A stretch of 64,000 nt of DNA from Protea cynaroides (Eukaryota; Streptophyta; Magnoliopsida; Proteales; Proteaceae), in contig CM053267.1 of assembly GCA_028583415.1 (NCBI GenBank), positions 29,870,902 to 29,934,901 on the forward strand, given 5' to 3'. The translations under genes were made by a program, and so were the position numbers. Positions 47,862-59,218 of this stretch are shown here, in pieces; the stretch's first letter is position 1; every line of letters begins with the position of its first letter. The notes below the pieces were generated by a model. That model was not told the DNA's origin. It did not search any database and saw only the letters and a program-made list of their open reading frames with translations.

Positions 47862-48471
47862 ATGGCTTCGAAATGTGAAAAGTGTGGTGCCCCTTGCGCC
47901 ACACTCACAACTACTCAAGGTAAAAATATTGACAGAAAATACTACAAATGCCAGCAACATAATTGCAACTTTTTTATATGGGAGGAGCAGTATAAATTAT
48001 GTAAGTGCGGAAGAGACCAGTGTAAAGTGAGAATAGCAAAAACTATCACCAACATAGGACGACCATTTTGGTGTTGCCCACAATCCACAGGAGTATGATC
48101 TTGACACTTAAAGTATTTGTGATTTGAATGAAATTTTTCATAGTATACATTGTTTTTCACTATTGTGTTTAATTGCATTGCAGCCTGACAATCGTGGGTG
48201 TGGGATGTTTGAATGGATAGAGGAGAGAGGAGAGATCATATCTAATCAAGAGACCGGGGAAAGCTCTCAGGGTTCGGTGATCAACATGCCAACTGAGGAG
48301 ATAGGTCAACCCTCTCAGTGTACAACGTCCGATACGGCAACTGTTTCACCTCCTTCATCAGAATATTTAAAAGGATATCTGAGAGGAGTAATTAGAGGTT
48401 ATGGAGTTCGAACTGGGATGTATGAAGAACTCCTTGATGCAATTGAAAAACTAGACTTAAAGAAACCCTAA
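47862..48471 (+). CDS. GRF zinc-finger protein carried by the MULE (two exons)
   Basis: Exons 47862-48092 and 48184-48471 join in phase 0 (GGA|GTATGA ... ATTGCAG|CCT) to give 172 residues. Two GRF-type zinc fingers are visible: the first with C8, C12, C30, C35 around 'RKYYKCQQHNCNFFIW', the second with C49, C54, C72 and C83 around 'GRPFWCCPQ' and 'CGMFEW'; the second is completed only after splicing. GRF fingers bind nucleic acid in topoisomerases and nucleases and also occur in plant transposon-associated proteins. The rest is polar, ending with 'YEELLDAIEKLDLKK'. The gene faces the transposase; the left terminal repeat would supply promoter and leader. Role in transposition is inference. 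Confidence 0.75.
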
Positions 48472-49621
48472 ATGGGATTTGTTTTTCACTTTGTTTTATA
48501 TTTACTGTTATTTCAATTGGATTAGGAACCAGATTAGTTGTGTACATGGTAATATTAGTTGTTTTATATTTTATAATGTTTTCCAAATCAAAGATGAAAT
48601 TGTATGGGATTGTATTGATGAAATTATCCCCTTTTTTTTTATCTATTCTGTTCTTAATTTTTTTGCATGTTAAACTTGTGAGCTTAATTGCATGGCTGGC
48701 CAATCAACTTGACTCTCTACGGTCTTAAGGAAGTTGTTCTATATTTTTAACAGTAGTTGCCACTGAGTTCTACTTCTGTGCATTATCAATCTGTCTCGGT
48801 TGATTTGACTTCAGCTTCTTCTCTCGGTCCAAGCATATGATGGGGAACTTGGTTCCTGGCCTTTAAATTCTTCAAGTGGGTATTTGTATGATCAGCATAT
48901 GGAGAGGTTCCAAAATATTAGAATGTGAGCCAGGTTATTACGAGTTGTAAGGAAGGTACTACCGTACTACTTGGTAGTCACATATATCTTGGACTCTTAT
49001 ACTTTTGGCTCCTACAAAGTAAAGAATGTATCCTAGGATTTAGATTGAATTGCTTCTTCGAACTACCTGCAGAGGCATATCATCTAGACGTTTTGCCTGT
49101 TAAATTTGTTTGCATGTCATGAATATTTGCTCTATATGGGTGAGAAGGTTTATTCTGATATTGTATTACTTTTGGAATTTTACACACTCCTTAAGTGGGA
49201 AGGAAGAAAGCTTCTCTTTGTGCATACTGGTATGCTCCTTGGTCAACAGGCACACTCTACTCCACTTCTGGTTTCAGAGAAACAACACAGCAAGAGAGAA
49301 AAGGAGCTACCACTTCCTTCTTCTCCTTCTTCCTCTTCTTCCAAATCATAAATCATTTACCCCAAGGGGATATCGAAATTACTAAAATACACTCAGAAAC
49401 TCCTTTCTTCACCAAATCATCCATATAAAGGAAAATATCAACATAAAACCAATTACATAGCCTGGCAGTGGATAAAACCAATTACATTAAAGCGTCTTAT
49501 GTCTAAATGTAAGAGTAGCCCATAATTTTGGACCAAGTATGCAAAAATCATCATATCACTAGTCATCATATCATTGCTCTTCTGCAGCAACTGAGATCCA
49601 GAAGAGTATGCTTGAAAGAGT

Positions 49622-50084
49622 ATGCTTCTGCTGCCTCCTGCAGTGCCAACACCGAATGGCTTTGGAAATGAAGATCAGATTGCAATGAGAAAAAAAATAC
49701 TAGTCCAGTTAATTCAACTAAATGCACAACAGAATGCACCTATAGAACAATTCCAACTCATTCCAATTAGCAATGTGGCTCTCCTAGATTTCTTTGAGAT
49801 CATAAAAATTGGAACAAAAAGGCAATCATTAAAACCAGCAGTATCTGAGGATATCCATGTGAAAAACAAGGCCCTCTACATTAGTGGCTATGGTTGGAAT
49901 ACTGAACTCAAGCAATTGACATACCATGAAGATAATGTTTGGAAGTCCTATATATCAGTAAGTTGTGACCCTACAGTGTTCACATTAGATGTATGTATAC
50001 AATTCTTACATATATTTTGTATCAAGTCTTATTATGCTTTCTATATTGCAGGAGTACCCTAAAGCCAAGTACTATAACAACTAG
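49622..50084 (+). CDS. Small SANT/Myb-like protein carried by the MULE
   Basis: Exon 49622-49957 splices in phase (TCA|GTAAGT ... TTGCAG|GAG) to 50052-50084 for 122 residues. The end reads 'ISGYGWNTELKQLTYHEDNVW', then 'KSYIS', 'EYPKAKYYNN' after the intron. This follows the second half of the Myb/SANT-like DNA-binding domain (Myb_DNA-bind_3 type: 'SGFGWxxxxK...VW..Y....P.A') found in PIF/Harbinger accessory proteins and many plant proteins. The first half of that domain is not recognisable; codons 1-70 look unrelated, so this may be a truncated or chimeric capture. An upstream exon is possible (acceptor-like CTTCTGCAG at about 49586). Confidence 0.5.
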
Positions 50085-50229
50085 AATTTTGAGTTCTTTC
50101 AGATTTAGGGGAACATATTTGCTGAGGACACTATAATTTGACAATTTAGCCCGAACTCAAAGAGTACATTGTAAAAACCATAGTCAATTAAGGGCAGGGA
50201 GTACATTGAACTCAAAGAGTACATTGAGA

Positions 50230-50320
50230 TGCAAATGTGGCTGGTGCGGACTCACAAGTGAATGTCTCTAGCACCCAAGTTCCAATGACTCACAAGTGAA
50301 TGTCTCTAGCACCCAGTTGG
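50230..50320. repeat. Direct duplication at the transposase 3' end
   Basis: A unit containing 'gactcacaagtgaatgtctc' and 'tagcaccca' occurs twice, 55 bases apart. It coincides with the premature end of the transposase. Confidence 0.8.
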
Positions 50321-51515
50321 CCCATTTTTCTTTCACTTTATATGTACGATCTAACCATGAATCTGTTGCAGTAGGATACGAAGTTATCAAATTCTGCCAT
50401 GCCATTTCAAATTCTGACTCCTCATCATATTGATACATGCAAGCATTGAATTCTGTCAAAAAACTAGAACCTTCTTTCATTAAATTTCCTAGGTGCTTAA
50501 TCCCATTTTGCATTAAGTGCCAAGAACACAAACCATGTCTTGTTGATGGAAACACTTGATGTATTGCTTTTGCCATTGCAGCATCTTGATCAGTAAACAT
50601 AGTCATCGGCTGTTTCTGGTCATGAGCTTCAAGGAATGCCTCAAACAGCCAATTGAAAGATTCGGCTGTCTCATCATATAATAGTGCAGCCCCAAAAATT
50701 ATTGCAGTTCTGTGATGATTGAAACCTGTAAATACACCAAAGGGTCTATGCTCTTTATTAGTGGAAAATGTAGTATCAAATGTGATTACATCACCAAAGA
50801 TTGCATAATCCATCCTCATCCTATTATCAGCCCAAAAAATGTTTGTCATCTCATCTTCAGAGCCCATTTGTATCGCAAATCTAAATAAAGGATTTGATTT
50901 GATTTGCTGCTGAAAGTAGTTGAACACACTACCGGCTTCACCACAAGCTAAGTGGCGTTGTCTCTTGGTACGAAGATAATTCTGAACATCTACCTTAGTG
51001 TACCCAAGATTTTCTCTCCCACCTACTTGCATACCCATAAAGTCATATGTTGCCTTACTTTTTATCCCAACATCATCTGCCAAATCAATCCCCATGGCAT
51101 GTACATCTGATATATTGCGTTGCGAACGCATATATTTTGAAGTTGTTGACAAGTGGAGGAAATGATTATGATCGTCTTCAAAAACATAGCATTGGTATTT
51201 GCCACATTTAGCAATGTATCGAATTCTCATTCTTGCTTTGCAGTTACTTCTTGTGGCTGCTCGAGGCTTATTTGTATCCGAATCCCGTTTGTCATGTCTC
51301 CTCAACCCAGATTTACTACATACAAGCACTCTCGAAGTTACAAGTTTCTTACTATTATTTTCTACCATTTTCCAATGACAGGATTCTTTTCTGATACTAA
51401 AACCCTTGCTTCTCCCGTAATCATTATAAAACTCGTATGTATTTTCCTTTGTTTCGAACATCATTCCAATCTTAGGTCTACCATCATCATCTTTTTCAAT
51501 CTCATCATCTCCCAT
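50268..51515 (-). CDS. FAR1-type MULE transposase, C-terminally truncated
   Basis: 415 residues from ATG at 51515. Residues 20-120 form a FAR1 DNA-binding domain (Cys 66, Cys 92 and the 'DHNH' at 115-118). Residues 180-340 form the MULE transposase core: 'DVITFDTTFSTNKEHRPFG' with Asp247, 'GFNHHRTAIIFGAALLYDET', 'SFNWLFEAFL' and 'MFTDQDAAM' with Asp309, then 'LCSWHL'. The same family gave rise to plant FHY3/FAR1 transcription factors. Full proteins run to 650-800 residues with a SWIM zinc finger; here the frame stops just after 'KEKWANWVLETFTC', where relatives read on into the SESLN region. A small duplication lies at that point. Probably inactive as it stands unless further exons restore the end. 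Confidence 0.85.
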   Translation of the reverse strand: MGDDEIEKDDDGRPKIGMMFETKENTYEFYNDYGRSKGFSIRKESCHWKMVENNSKKLVTSRVLVCSKSGLRRHDKRDSDTNKPRAATRSNCKARMRIRYIAKCGKYQCYVFEDDHNHFLHLSTTSKYMRSQRNISDVHAMGIDLADDVGIKSKATYDFMGMQVGGRENLGYTKVDVQNYLRTKRQRHLACGEAGSVFNYFQQQIKSNPLFRFAIQMGSEDEMTNIFWADNRMRMDYAIFGDVITFDTTFSTNKEHRPFGVFTGFNHHRTAIIFGAALLYDETAESFNWLFEAFLEAHDQKQPMTMFTDQDAAMAKAIHQVFPSTRHGLCSWHLMQNGIKHLGNLMKEGSSFLTEFNACMYQYDEESEFEMAWQNLITSYPTATDSWLDRTYKVKEKWANWVLETFTCESLELGC

Positions 51516-51793
51516 TGTAAACTAAAAAAAAAAAAATTATAACCAATTCAATAAAAAATAAAGAATGTGGTTTCATTGATACTTGAGAAATAACAAATTA
51601 ATAGCATCTTTACCCACACAAAAAAAAAAACAAAATAATAGCAATACCAAGTAGCTTTCCCATCGTTAACATTATGCAGTAATAACCAAAACTCTCTTGG
51701 ATTTTGATTAATATCGATTATTTGAATCGTGTCATCAGATTTCTATACAAAACAGGAAACAAAATGGGATGAGATAGCCTATTTAAAACAGGA

Positions 51794-52888
51794 AACACCA
51801 CCATACTACTACTACTAATACTCTTAATCTTTAACTATCAAATGTCAAACACGGTTATGAGTTAAGAGTTTTCCAACACTAAAGAGATTTCTCTTTTCAG
51901 TAATATATCCCACAAGTAACAATAAAAATCATCTTACAAACCCACAAGTAACAATAACCAGAAACAAAACGAAACCCTAACCCTATCATATCAAAATACC
52001 TAAACTCACCAATGCACAATTTGGGCGTGGCCGCACAAGATATCCCTAATACCTAAATACCAAAATACCAAACTCACCAATGCACAATACATTGCAACAA
52101 TTTCAAAAACAAAACTTAGGAAAATAAATGGAGTTTTCACAACCCTAAATACGAAACTTATGAGAGAGAGAGAGGAGAGACAGAGAAAAATAACCCTAGT
52201 CATACCTGGAATGAAGCTTTCTGATTGCGGATCTGGACTCACAACTTCGACTTCAAACCAACAGCTTTCAAAAAGGGGAGATGAAGATGAAGAAAATCAA
52301 AAAAGTCCTCCTTTTTCCAACGGCTGTGACAAATGGGAAAGGGGAGATGAAGATGAAGAAAATCAAAAAAGTCCTCCTTTTTCCAGCGGCGGTGACAAAG
52401 GGGAAACGAAGATGAAGAAGGAAGATGAAGAACGAAGACGAAGAAGTTAGATGAAGAAGGAAGATGAAGAAGCTCTGTGGATTTCTCTCTTCTGCTCTCC
52501 GACTTCGCTCTAAAACTCAAAAAGAGGGGTGAGGGTCGATAGAGATTTCAGTGGCGAAGGGGATGAAGAAGGAAGATGAAGAAGTTGCAGAGGCTCCATC
52601 TCTCTTCGCCCCCGCATCTCTCTTCGCCCCTGCTTCAGTGTCCCAGCCGCTTCACATGGTGTCCAAGCTGAAGATCGTGGGAAGAGATTGACGATTTCAA
52701 AGAGGGGTGAGGTTTGGTTTGATTTGAGGATTTCAATCTAACCTAATCTTTCAGTGTTGCAATGTGTAGGAAATCATTTGTTTGAAGATTTGATCGTGAC
52801 CGTGGGATTCAATTTATCCACGTGTCACGATTTAAAGGAACGTTGCCATCGTCCTCCCATAATAACTGGGAGGAGACGATGCGGACTC
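51794..52888 (-). repeat. MULE right terminal inverted repeat
   Basis: Nearly identical, inverted, to 46366-47478. It lies upstream of the transposase and presumably contains its promoter. Confidence 0.9.
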
Positions 52889-52898
52889 TGGGATACCT

Positions 52899-53450
52899 TG
52901 AGTGCAACTCCTCCATAGAAAATCCTTTATCTTTGGTAAGGATTGACAAAACCAAATTTTCCTCGATAGCAGTTTTGGGATACTCTCCAATTATTCGCTA
53001 TAGAAGTTGAAGGAGACTCCAGAATTTTAGTTTTCTTCTCAGTAGCTAACATTTTGTATGCACTCTTGATCCTAAAAACTCCATTTTTTGTCCATTGCCA
53101 CACAAACTTATCATTTTCAGGGAACAAACGAAGAGGAATCGATCGAATGGTCTCCTGTTCTTCAATTGAAAACAATTGAAAACAAGGACAATAATAACTC
53201 ATCTTTCCATACATGATTCAGTGGGTCAATAAGGTCGGAAACCAATAGAATATTTGTGGACTGAGGTTTAACAGAAAATATTTTACCGCCTTTTAAGGTC
53301 GGCACCCACCTATCTTCCCAAATCTTCACTTGAGAACCATCACCAATTTTCCAAATAAATCCCTCACAAAGGACCTCTCTTCCAACCAGAATACTACGTA
53401 ATAACCATTAAGGTTTTGAACCCAACCTTACTTCCAAAAAATTAACATTT
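52899..53450 (-). pseudogene. LINE C-terminal region upstream of the MULE
   Basis: The minus strand shows, with frameshifts, 'GREVLCEGFIWKIGDGSQVK', 'IWEDRWVPTLKGGK' and 'DKFVWQWTKNGVFRIKSAYK', the stretch between reverse transcriptase thumb and zinc knuckle in plant L1-type LINEs. At the insertion point it reads 'KDFLWRSCTQG', which continues in frame on the other side of the MULE. Similarity fades beyond about 53450, so the LINE is 5'-truncated before the reverse transcriptase core. Confidence 0.75.
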
Positions 53451-55378
53451 GGATAATAAATATCTTTCAACATTCGAATGGAAAAATGCGTCTTACAAAT
53501 TTATATCTTATTTAGGTGAAAAGAAATACCTTTTTTTTAAGCTATATGCATCATAACCAATAAGGCAACATTGTTTGTGGATACTTAAATGAAACGGATT
53601 ATATCTGCATGTTTTGTTTGCTTTTGTTGGTAATTTCGACTTTGAATCTCTCTTTTTTTTTTTCTTTTTTTTTTTAGATATATCCAAACGAGAGTTGAAC
53701 TAATAACCTCTTTATTGTGAAGGATTGTACCTTGCCAACAGTAGTTCTCAAGAAATTCAATGAAGTACATCAATGAGTTCTGAATTCCATATGATGGTAG
53801 AGAATCTAAATGTAACATTGATCAATATGACCTTAACATTTTCACTTGAAAATAAAAGAAAATAAAAATTTTGATTTAAAGAAGAGAGAGAAACATATAA
53901 AATGATCATTATTTCATAATTTCTAATGTCTTATAATGTTTTTTCTTTTTTCTTTTTTTCTTAATATGTTTAATCTAAACATAGCTTGAGCATAAACTAT
54001 CACATCAATTACTTAATTACTGGTCTCAGTCTCTCGGTAGGAGAGACTCTGATCTGTAGATTTTGAGATTTGAGGGCGACTAAATACTCAATCACTATAA
54101 TCAGACTCGAACATATTGTATGTGTTTGAACATATTGTAGAGCACAAACAGTATTTTAGAATGATATCTTCAAAATTTTCAAATAGATGATGTATTGTCT
54201 ATGGTGTGCGAATAGTTTTTCAAAGCATTTAGTTTTGAGGGTTACTAGTTTAAGATTAGTTTCAAACAAAAACTGTTTTATATGGAATCAAGTATAAAAA
54301 ATAACGAATTGTAGATAGGTATCGTGCAAAAAAAATTTCATTTTGCAGCGTGTTGCACAAAATTTTTTTTCCAAATTTTTATAATATTAAAAATCATATT
54401 TTAATTTAAAAAGTGAACGGTTAGATTAAATGTTTCTATTTATGGTTCAATTATCCCACCTTAGGAAGACCTCACTCAATGTAGATCTTTTCTCCATTGC
54501 TCCAATAAAAAAATTTTGAACCTTCTGTTGTAATCATCAATTGGATGTCTCTGCTTTTCGTTTTCCACATTATATTTGTTTTTGGGTTTGTGACTTATAG
54601 GCATGACTACGGTGTGCAGACATTATTTTAGGCATTTTGATCTAAAGTCCCAAGTTCAAGGCTTGTTTTCCACCATGGTTCATAAATTTTTTTTTCATCT
54701 TTTTTTAAAGCAATAGATTTCATAGTTTTTGTTAGGGGTGTCTATTGTTCAGATCAAGTTGGTCTCAGGGTTTTTAGAGGTAGTTGAAACATGTTTAATA
54801 AGATATTTGGGTTAGGATGAGCTATGTAACGTTAGTTAACGGGTTGATCTGATGTCAGTTTTTTATCGAGTTGGTTTAAAGGATTCTTATTGATCCGCTA
54901 TGATAAATTTTGTTTTGGTTTACCATATGCTTATATAGAAAAGAAAAATTTGGATTAATAGACTCTATTGGGCCATTATCAGGCTGATTCAGTTTTAGTG
55001 TTGGTTTCTTACATGCATATTTAATAAAATGTTAGCTTAATAGATTCTTATCTGGTTGGTTTGGTTTCAATCTTATTGGTCTAGTTTAGTTCAGGCTTAT
55101 TAATTGGTCCAGTCGGATTTCGGTTTTTCATCGGATTCTATAAACACAATCCAAATCCTGTCCAATAAAATTCGATTTCAATTTGATCTAGGCTAAATCG
55201 AATTTATTTGGTTTTAGTTTTTCGATTTGGATCCAATTTTGACATTTAGTTTTTACCATCGAAATGATATGTAATATCAAATCTGCCCCTATCCTTTTTC
55301 TTTAGTGGCGTTTAATGTAATTTAAAAATGACACCTCTAACATTAGGGTTCCAATTAGGGTTCCATATCCATGATCTT
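53451..55378. other. Unassigned AT-rich DNA
   Basis: No supported gene. Poly(T)/poly(A) stretches at about 53650-53680 and 53940-53960; diverged repeat-like sequence at 54720-55250 rich in 'ggtttggttt'-type motifs. Confidence 0.4.
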
Positions 55379-55381
55379 TAA

Positions 55382-56099
55382 GGGTCTGTTTAATAAAATT
55401 TCTGCTCTGGATTCTGGATTCCGGTTCAGAATTTGGATTCTACTTCAGGCTACTTCAGAATTATTTGGGAATAAAAACATATTTGATAACACATTTTCTG
55501 TAATAAATTCCAAAATATCTTTGGACATTAAACATGTTTGATAAACACTATCCCCCCCAATCAAAGTTTAGAAAAATGGTGGTGGTAGTGGTAGGTGGTG
55601 GTGGTGAATGATGGATGATAGGTGGTGGTGGTGATGGGTGATGGTCATGGTTGGTGGGTGCTGGTGGTGGTGGTGGTGGCGATGGTGGTTGTGGTGGCTG
55701 GTGGTTGGTGGGTAATGGCAGTGGTGGTGGTGGTGGGTGGTTGGTTGGTGGTGGCTGTGGCGGTGGCAGTGGCGGTGGTGGTGATGGTGGTTGTGGTGGT
55801 GGGTGATGGTGGCGGCGGTGGTGATGTGGGCAGTGGTTGTATGTGGTGGGTGGTGGCAGTGGTGGTAGTGTTGGTCAAGTGAGAGTCAGACTCTTTTTCT
55901 TCTTTCAAAAATTTATTCCGACACGTTGGAACAAGTATTAGTTACTCGAAAATTTTAGATTCTACAGCCATTTTGAATCCGATTCACTCTGTGGGAATTT
56001 GAATCTAATCAGACTTATCAAATGCGTTTCTACTCTAAATGATTCCTTAAAAATCAGAATCCATAAAATCCAGAATCTAAAGATACTATCAAACAGCCC
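55382..56099. mobile_element. Harbinger/Tourist-like element with (GGT)n core
   Basis: 718 bases, TAA on both sides (55379-55381 and 56100-56102), ends GGGTCTGTTTAATA and inverted GGGCTGTTTGATAG. Sub-terminal sequences repeat 'ggattctgg' and 'cagaat' motifs on both sides. The middle is a GGT-rich microsatellite. No transposase. Confidence 0.75.
55575..55872. repeat. (GGT)n-rich minisatellite
   Basis: About 300 bases of imperfect GGT repeats; the counterpart of the CCA core at 45643. Confidence 0.9.
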
Positions 56100-56102
56100 T
56101 AA

Positions 56103-58665
56103 GTACCCCACACATTAAAGAGAAGGATCGGGCACAAACTTTAGTCTTAATCACAGTACCCTTCCTTAGTTCTTGCCACTTGTGCTTGTCTCTTTCCATA
56201 AATCCATTTCTCCAACCTCATGAAGAATGCTGGAACTTAGAAGACCTTCCATAATGCCCACGATAGCCTGTTCCAATAGGTTCGTACCCGCCTATGTTTT
56301 GCATAGACATAGATCCGGCCCAGCTCTATATGGCGGCGCATTGACACCAGCATTGTGGGCCAAAGTTTTAGTAATCGGGCCAAGGGAACCCACTAAAACC
56401 AGATTCAACCAAAACTGGCAAGCAGACCAGCCCCTTTCCAGTTCTTTATTTGGTCTGGTTGTTGAATTAAACACTAAGAAACATGAATAAACAGAAAAAA
56501 TGATTCAAATAGAATGACACAGAGATTTAATAAGGTTCACACATTAATACAATGTGTTACATTAATAAAAGAAAATGAAGATGATTCACTATATCAAAAT
56601 AAAATATTACAATGGAGATTTCTTAAGAACAAATTCTCACAAAAAACTAGCTTTTCTAACCCTCTTCAAATATATATGTCTTCCAAATAGGATCGATCCA
56701 TCGGGTCAACAGATTGGGACATTCGATCCAAGCCCTCTACTTCCATCACGGGCCTAATAAAAAATCTCATTCAAATCGCGACCAAACTTTGTCAGAACAG
56801 ATCCATCTTCCAAATGAGTCACAAGAATTCAATGAAGAATAATCAACTTTGAAAGTTTTGAAGGTTATTCACTTGTAAAAGCTATTTAAAATATTGGGGA
56901 GAATATGAAATGGATATTCATTATTTGTTGATAGTTAATCTATCTAGAAGAAGTGAATTATTCCCCAAAAAGAGTTAGTCAACTTGGTGTTTCCCTTATT
57001 TTTCTCTATAAAGGCATCAAATCCAAGCCATCAATTATATTGTATTTGTCATATGTTCATTTCTAAAGGGTTGTGGTCAAGGTTTTAAAGTACCAAATTG
57101 AAACCATAATCGGTTGTCATTTCGATACGTTTCGGATTTGAATTGATTAAAATAACCCTATTCTTTCAACTGATCCACAAAAGTAATGAACAACTTAAAG
57201 TGTAGGGGAGTGGTTTTCTGGGGGAATAGTTTTCAAAAAAACGCTTTTATGGATGATTGGAATCATTGGATAAAGGAGAAGGGTATTATGAAAACTTCAA
57301 ATACATGGGGTCAAGGGCTTTACACTTTTTTGAGGGTGGATGTTGGAACATGCCCCTCCTTACCCGAGACGCATACCAGAGAAATTTTCTCCAAAAATGA
57401 GAAAACCAAAAAGAAAAAATCAACTATAAACCTCGGATCTATGCACCACACAAATTAAAATCATACTCAACTAACCGAAAAAGAACACTAGATCTCTCAA
57501 ATGCAACATTTTTTCCAGTCTAGAGGCTTGCCTAGATAAGCCAAGAATGACCAATGTCCCCAAGTTTGAAGCTTTAAGGTAACCAAACGAGTGAGTAGTA
57601 CTCACAAGAAAGAGTTTCGAGGTTTGTTTGAAAGTTTATAAAATGGGTTTTCAAGTTGTAAGAAACCTGGTTATTTATCATTACATATTATTATAATAAG
57701 GTCTTTTCACCTTAAATTTGTATTAATCCTTAAATGGAAGATTAAAACTGTCCCCACAGTTTCTATGATAGTCCAATGAATATATATTAAAAGGAATAGG
57801 TTACAACTACATATTGTGACAACCCTTATTACATTTAGACGGACTTTTTTAAATTACAAAGATGAATCTGATCAATCTGGGTCCAATGGGCATTTCAATT
57901 CTGATTCCAATTAGCTGATTCTATCAATTCCTTTTCAATTTTTAAACAATGGTTGTGGCTTAAGCTTCTTCTCTTCTTTCTTTTTCTCTTCATCACACTT
58001 TTATGATTTAAAAATAATTATAAAAAAAATCTAAATATTAAAAAGGCACAATATCTACCCGAAATCATAATTCCCATAATGAGAAGAAAATATTCTAGAA
58101 GATACTATGGATGCCAAAGTGACAAATAAGAAACTTAGGAATCAAGAAAAAAACAAAGAGGGGAAGCAAGAAGATAGCACTCACAACATGTACCAAGCTG
58201 CTTCTCAACAATGAGTCAAATAGCACTAGGGCAACAACCTTATTTTATAAAGGAGCTCAATTGTGAATGATTGGAGGGTGACCACATTTTGGAAAGAAAT
58301 TTTTTTTTTTTCTAATACTCAGTTTAATTGCAAGGAAAATTAAAAAGAAAGAAAGTAAAAAATTTAAAAAAAAAAAAAAAACTTATGTAATTTATAACAT
58401 AACATGATTGTATAAATTATCTAAATTTTTAACCATATTTAGGAATGATACTTATTAGATGTAAATTTAATATAATGCAAAGTAAAGGATATGTTAATAA
58501 TTAAATATAGAATGATTTGGAATTAGTTGTATAGCCATGTGATAATATATTTCTTTTTTAAGTTTGAAAATTTCACTTCCTTTCCCTTTTGTTCCCCTCA
58601 AACCAATCAAACCTTTAGCATCCAAATTAATGCAAAAATTGGGGGTTGATGGAACACATTCTATG
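56103..58665. other. Unassigned intergenic DNA
   Basis: No gene supported. A stretch at 56227-56490 is open and less AT-rich but matches no family I know. Confidence 0.4.
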
Positions 58666-58668
58666 TAA

Positions 58669-58941
58669 AAGGCTGTGTTTGGTATGTGTTCGGTCAAAAA
58701 CATATTTTTGAGATGACAAAAACAGTTTTTGGTATATGTTCTCGTTCTTGGATCATGGAATGCATTAGAGAATATAATCTATTTTGGAATACGTTTTTTA
58801 GCCCATCTGCATTCTGAGTCTATAACGGAATACCTTATTCTTTGGCTCATTCTCATTCTCATTCGATATTAAGAAAACATTCTCAATTTTAATAATATAT
58901 TTTTTAAAATATATTCCAAAAATACATACCGAACATAAGCT
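58669..58941. mobile_element. Tourist-like MITE, second copy
   Basis: 273 bases flanked by TAA (58666-58668 and 58942-58944), ends with GTGTTTGGTATGTGTT and inverted ATGTTCGGTATGTATT. Same family as 39588-39825. Confidence 0.7.
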
Positions 58942-59155
58942 TAACTATCTTGGTTGTTCAGCCTATTAACCAATATTAGCAGAGGCAGGACCTTCACGAC
59001 AACAGATTTGTAAATTCTTAAATATATTAATCTTATTTAACTAAACTGAAATGAGTTTGACTGGGATTTGATGTACAAACCCATAAGCAGATGGGGACAG
59101 AGTAGTAGAGAATTGGTAAAGTAGGTGAAAGCAAAGCATGATGAGAGATTGAGAT

Positions 59156-59218
59156 TGGTTGGCAATTTGTTAGGGCTTTGTTTGGATGCAATTTGTTAGG
59201 GCTTTGTTTGGATGCAAG
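59156..59218. repeat. Tandem duplication, 29-base unit
   Basis: 'gcaatttgttagggctttgt' plus 'ttggat' occurs twice in a row. Confidence 0.85.

Larger units (their letters stand above)
46366..52888. mobile_element. Mutator-like element with 1.1-kb terminal inverted repeats
   Basis: A 6523-base element beginning and ending with GAGTCCGCATCGTCTCCTCC in inverted orientation. The arms are 46366-47478 and 51794-52888, nearly identical. A perfect direct repeat TGGGATACCT flanks it (46356-46365 and 52889-52898), fitting the 9-10-base Mutator target duplication. It encodes a FAR1-type transposase on the minus strand from the right, and a GRF zinc-finger gene and a SANT-like gene on the plus strand from the left. 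The near identity of the arms suggests a fairly recent insertion. Confidence 0.9.

Noticed and set aside
48392..48703. 103-residue minus-strand frame
   Set aside because: Shadow of the GRF gene 3' end and its AT-rich flank.
55622..55908. Val/Gly-rich and Thr-rich frames
   Set aside because: Translation of the GGT minisatellite in the Harbinger-like element.
56227..56490. 87-residue open frame
   Set aside because: No recognisable motif, no splice or promoter context, and an overlapping open frame on the other strand.
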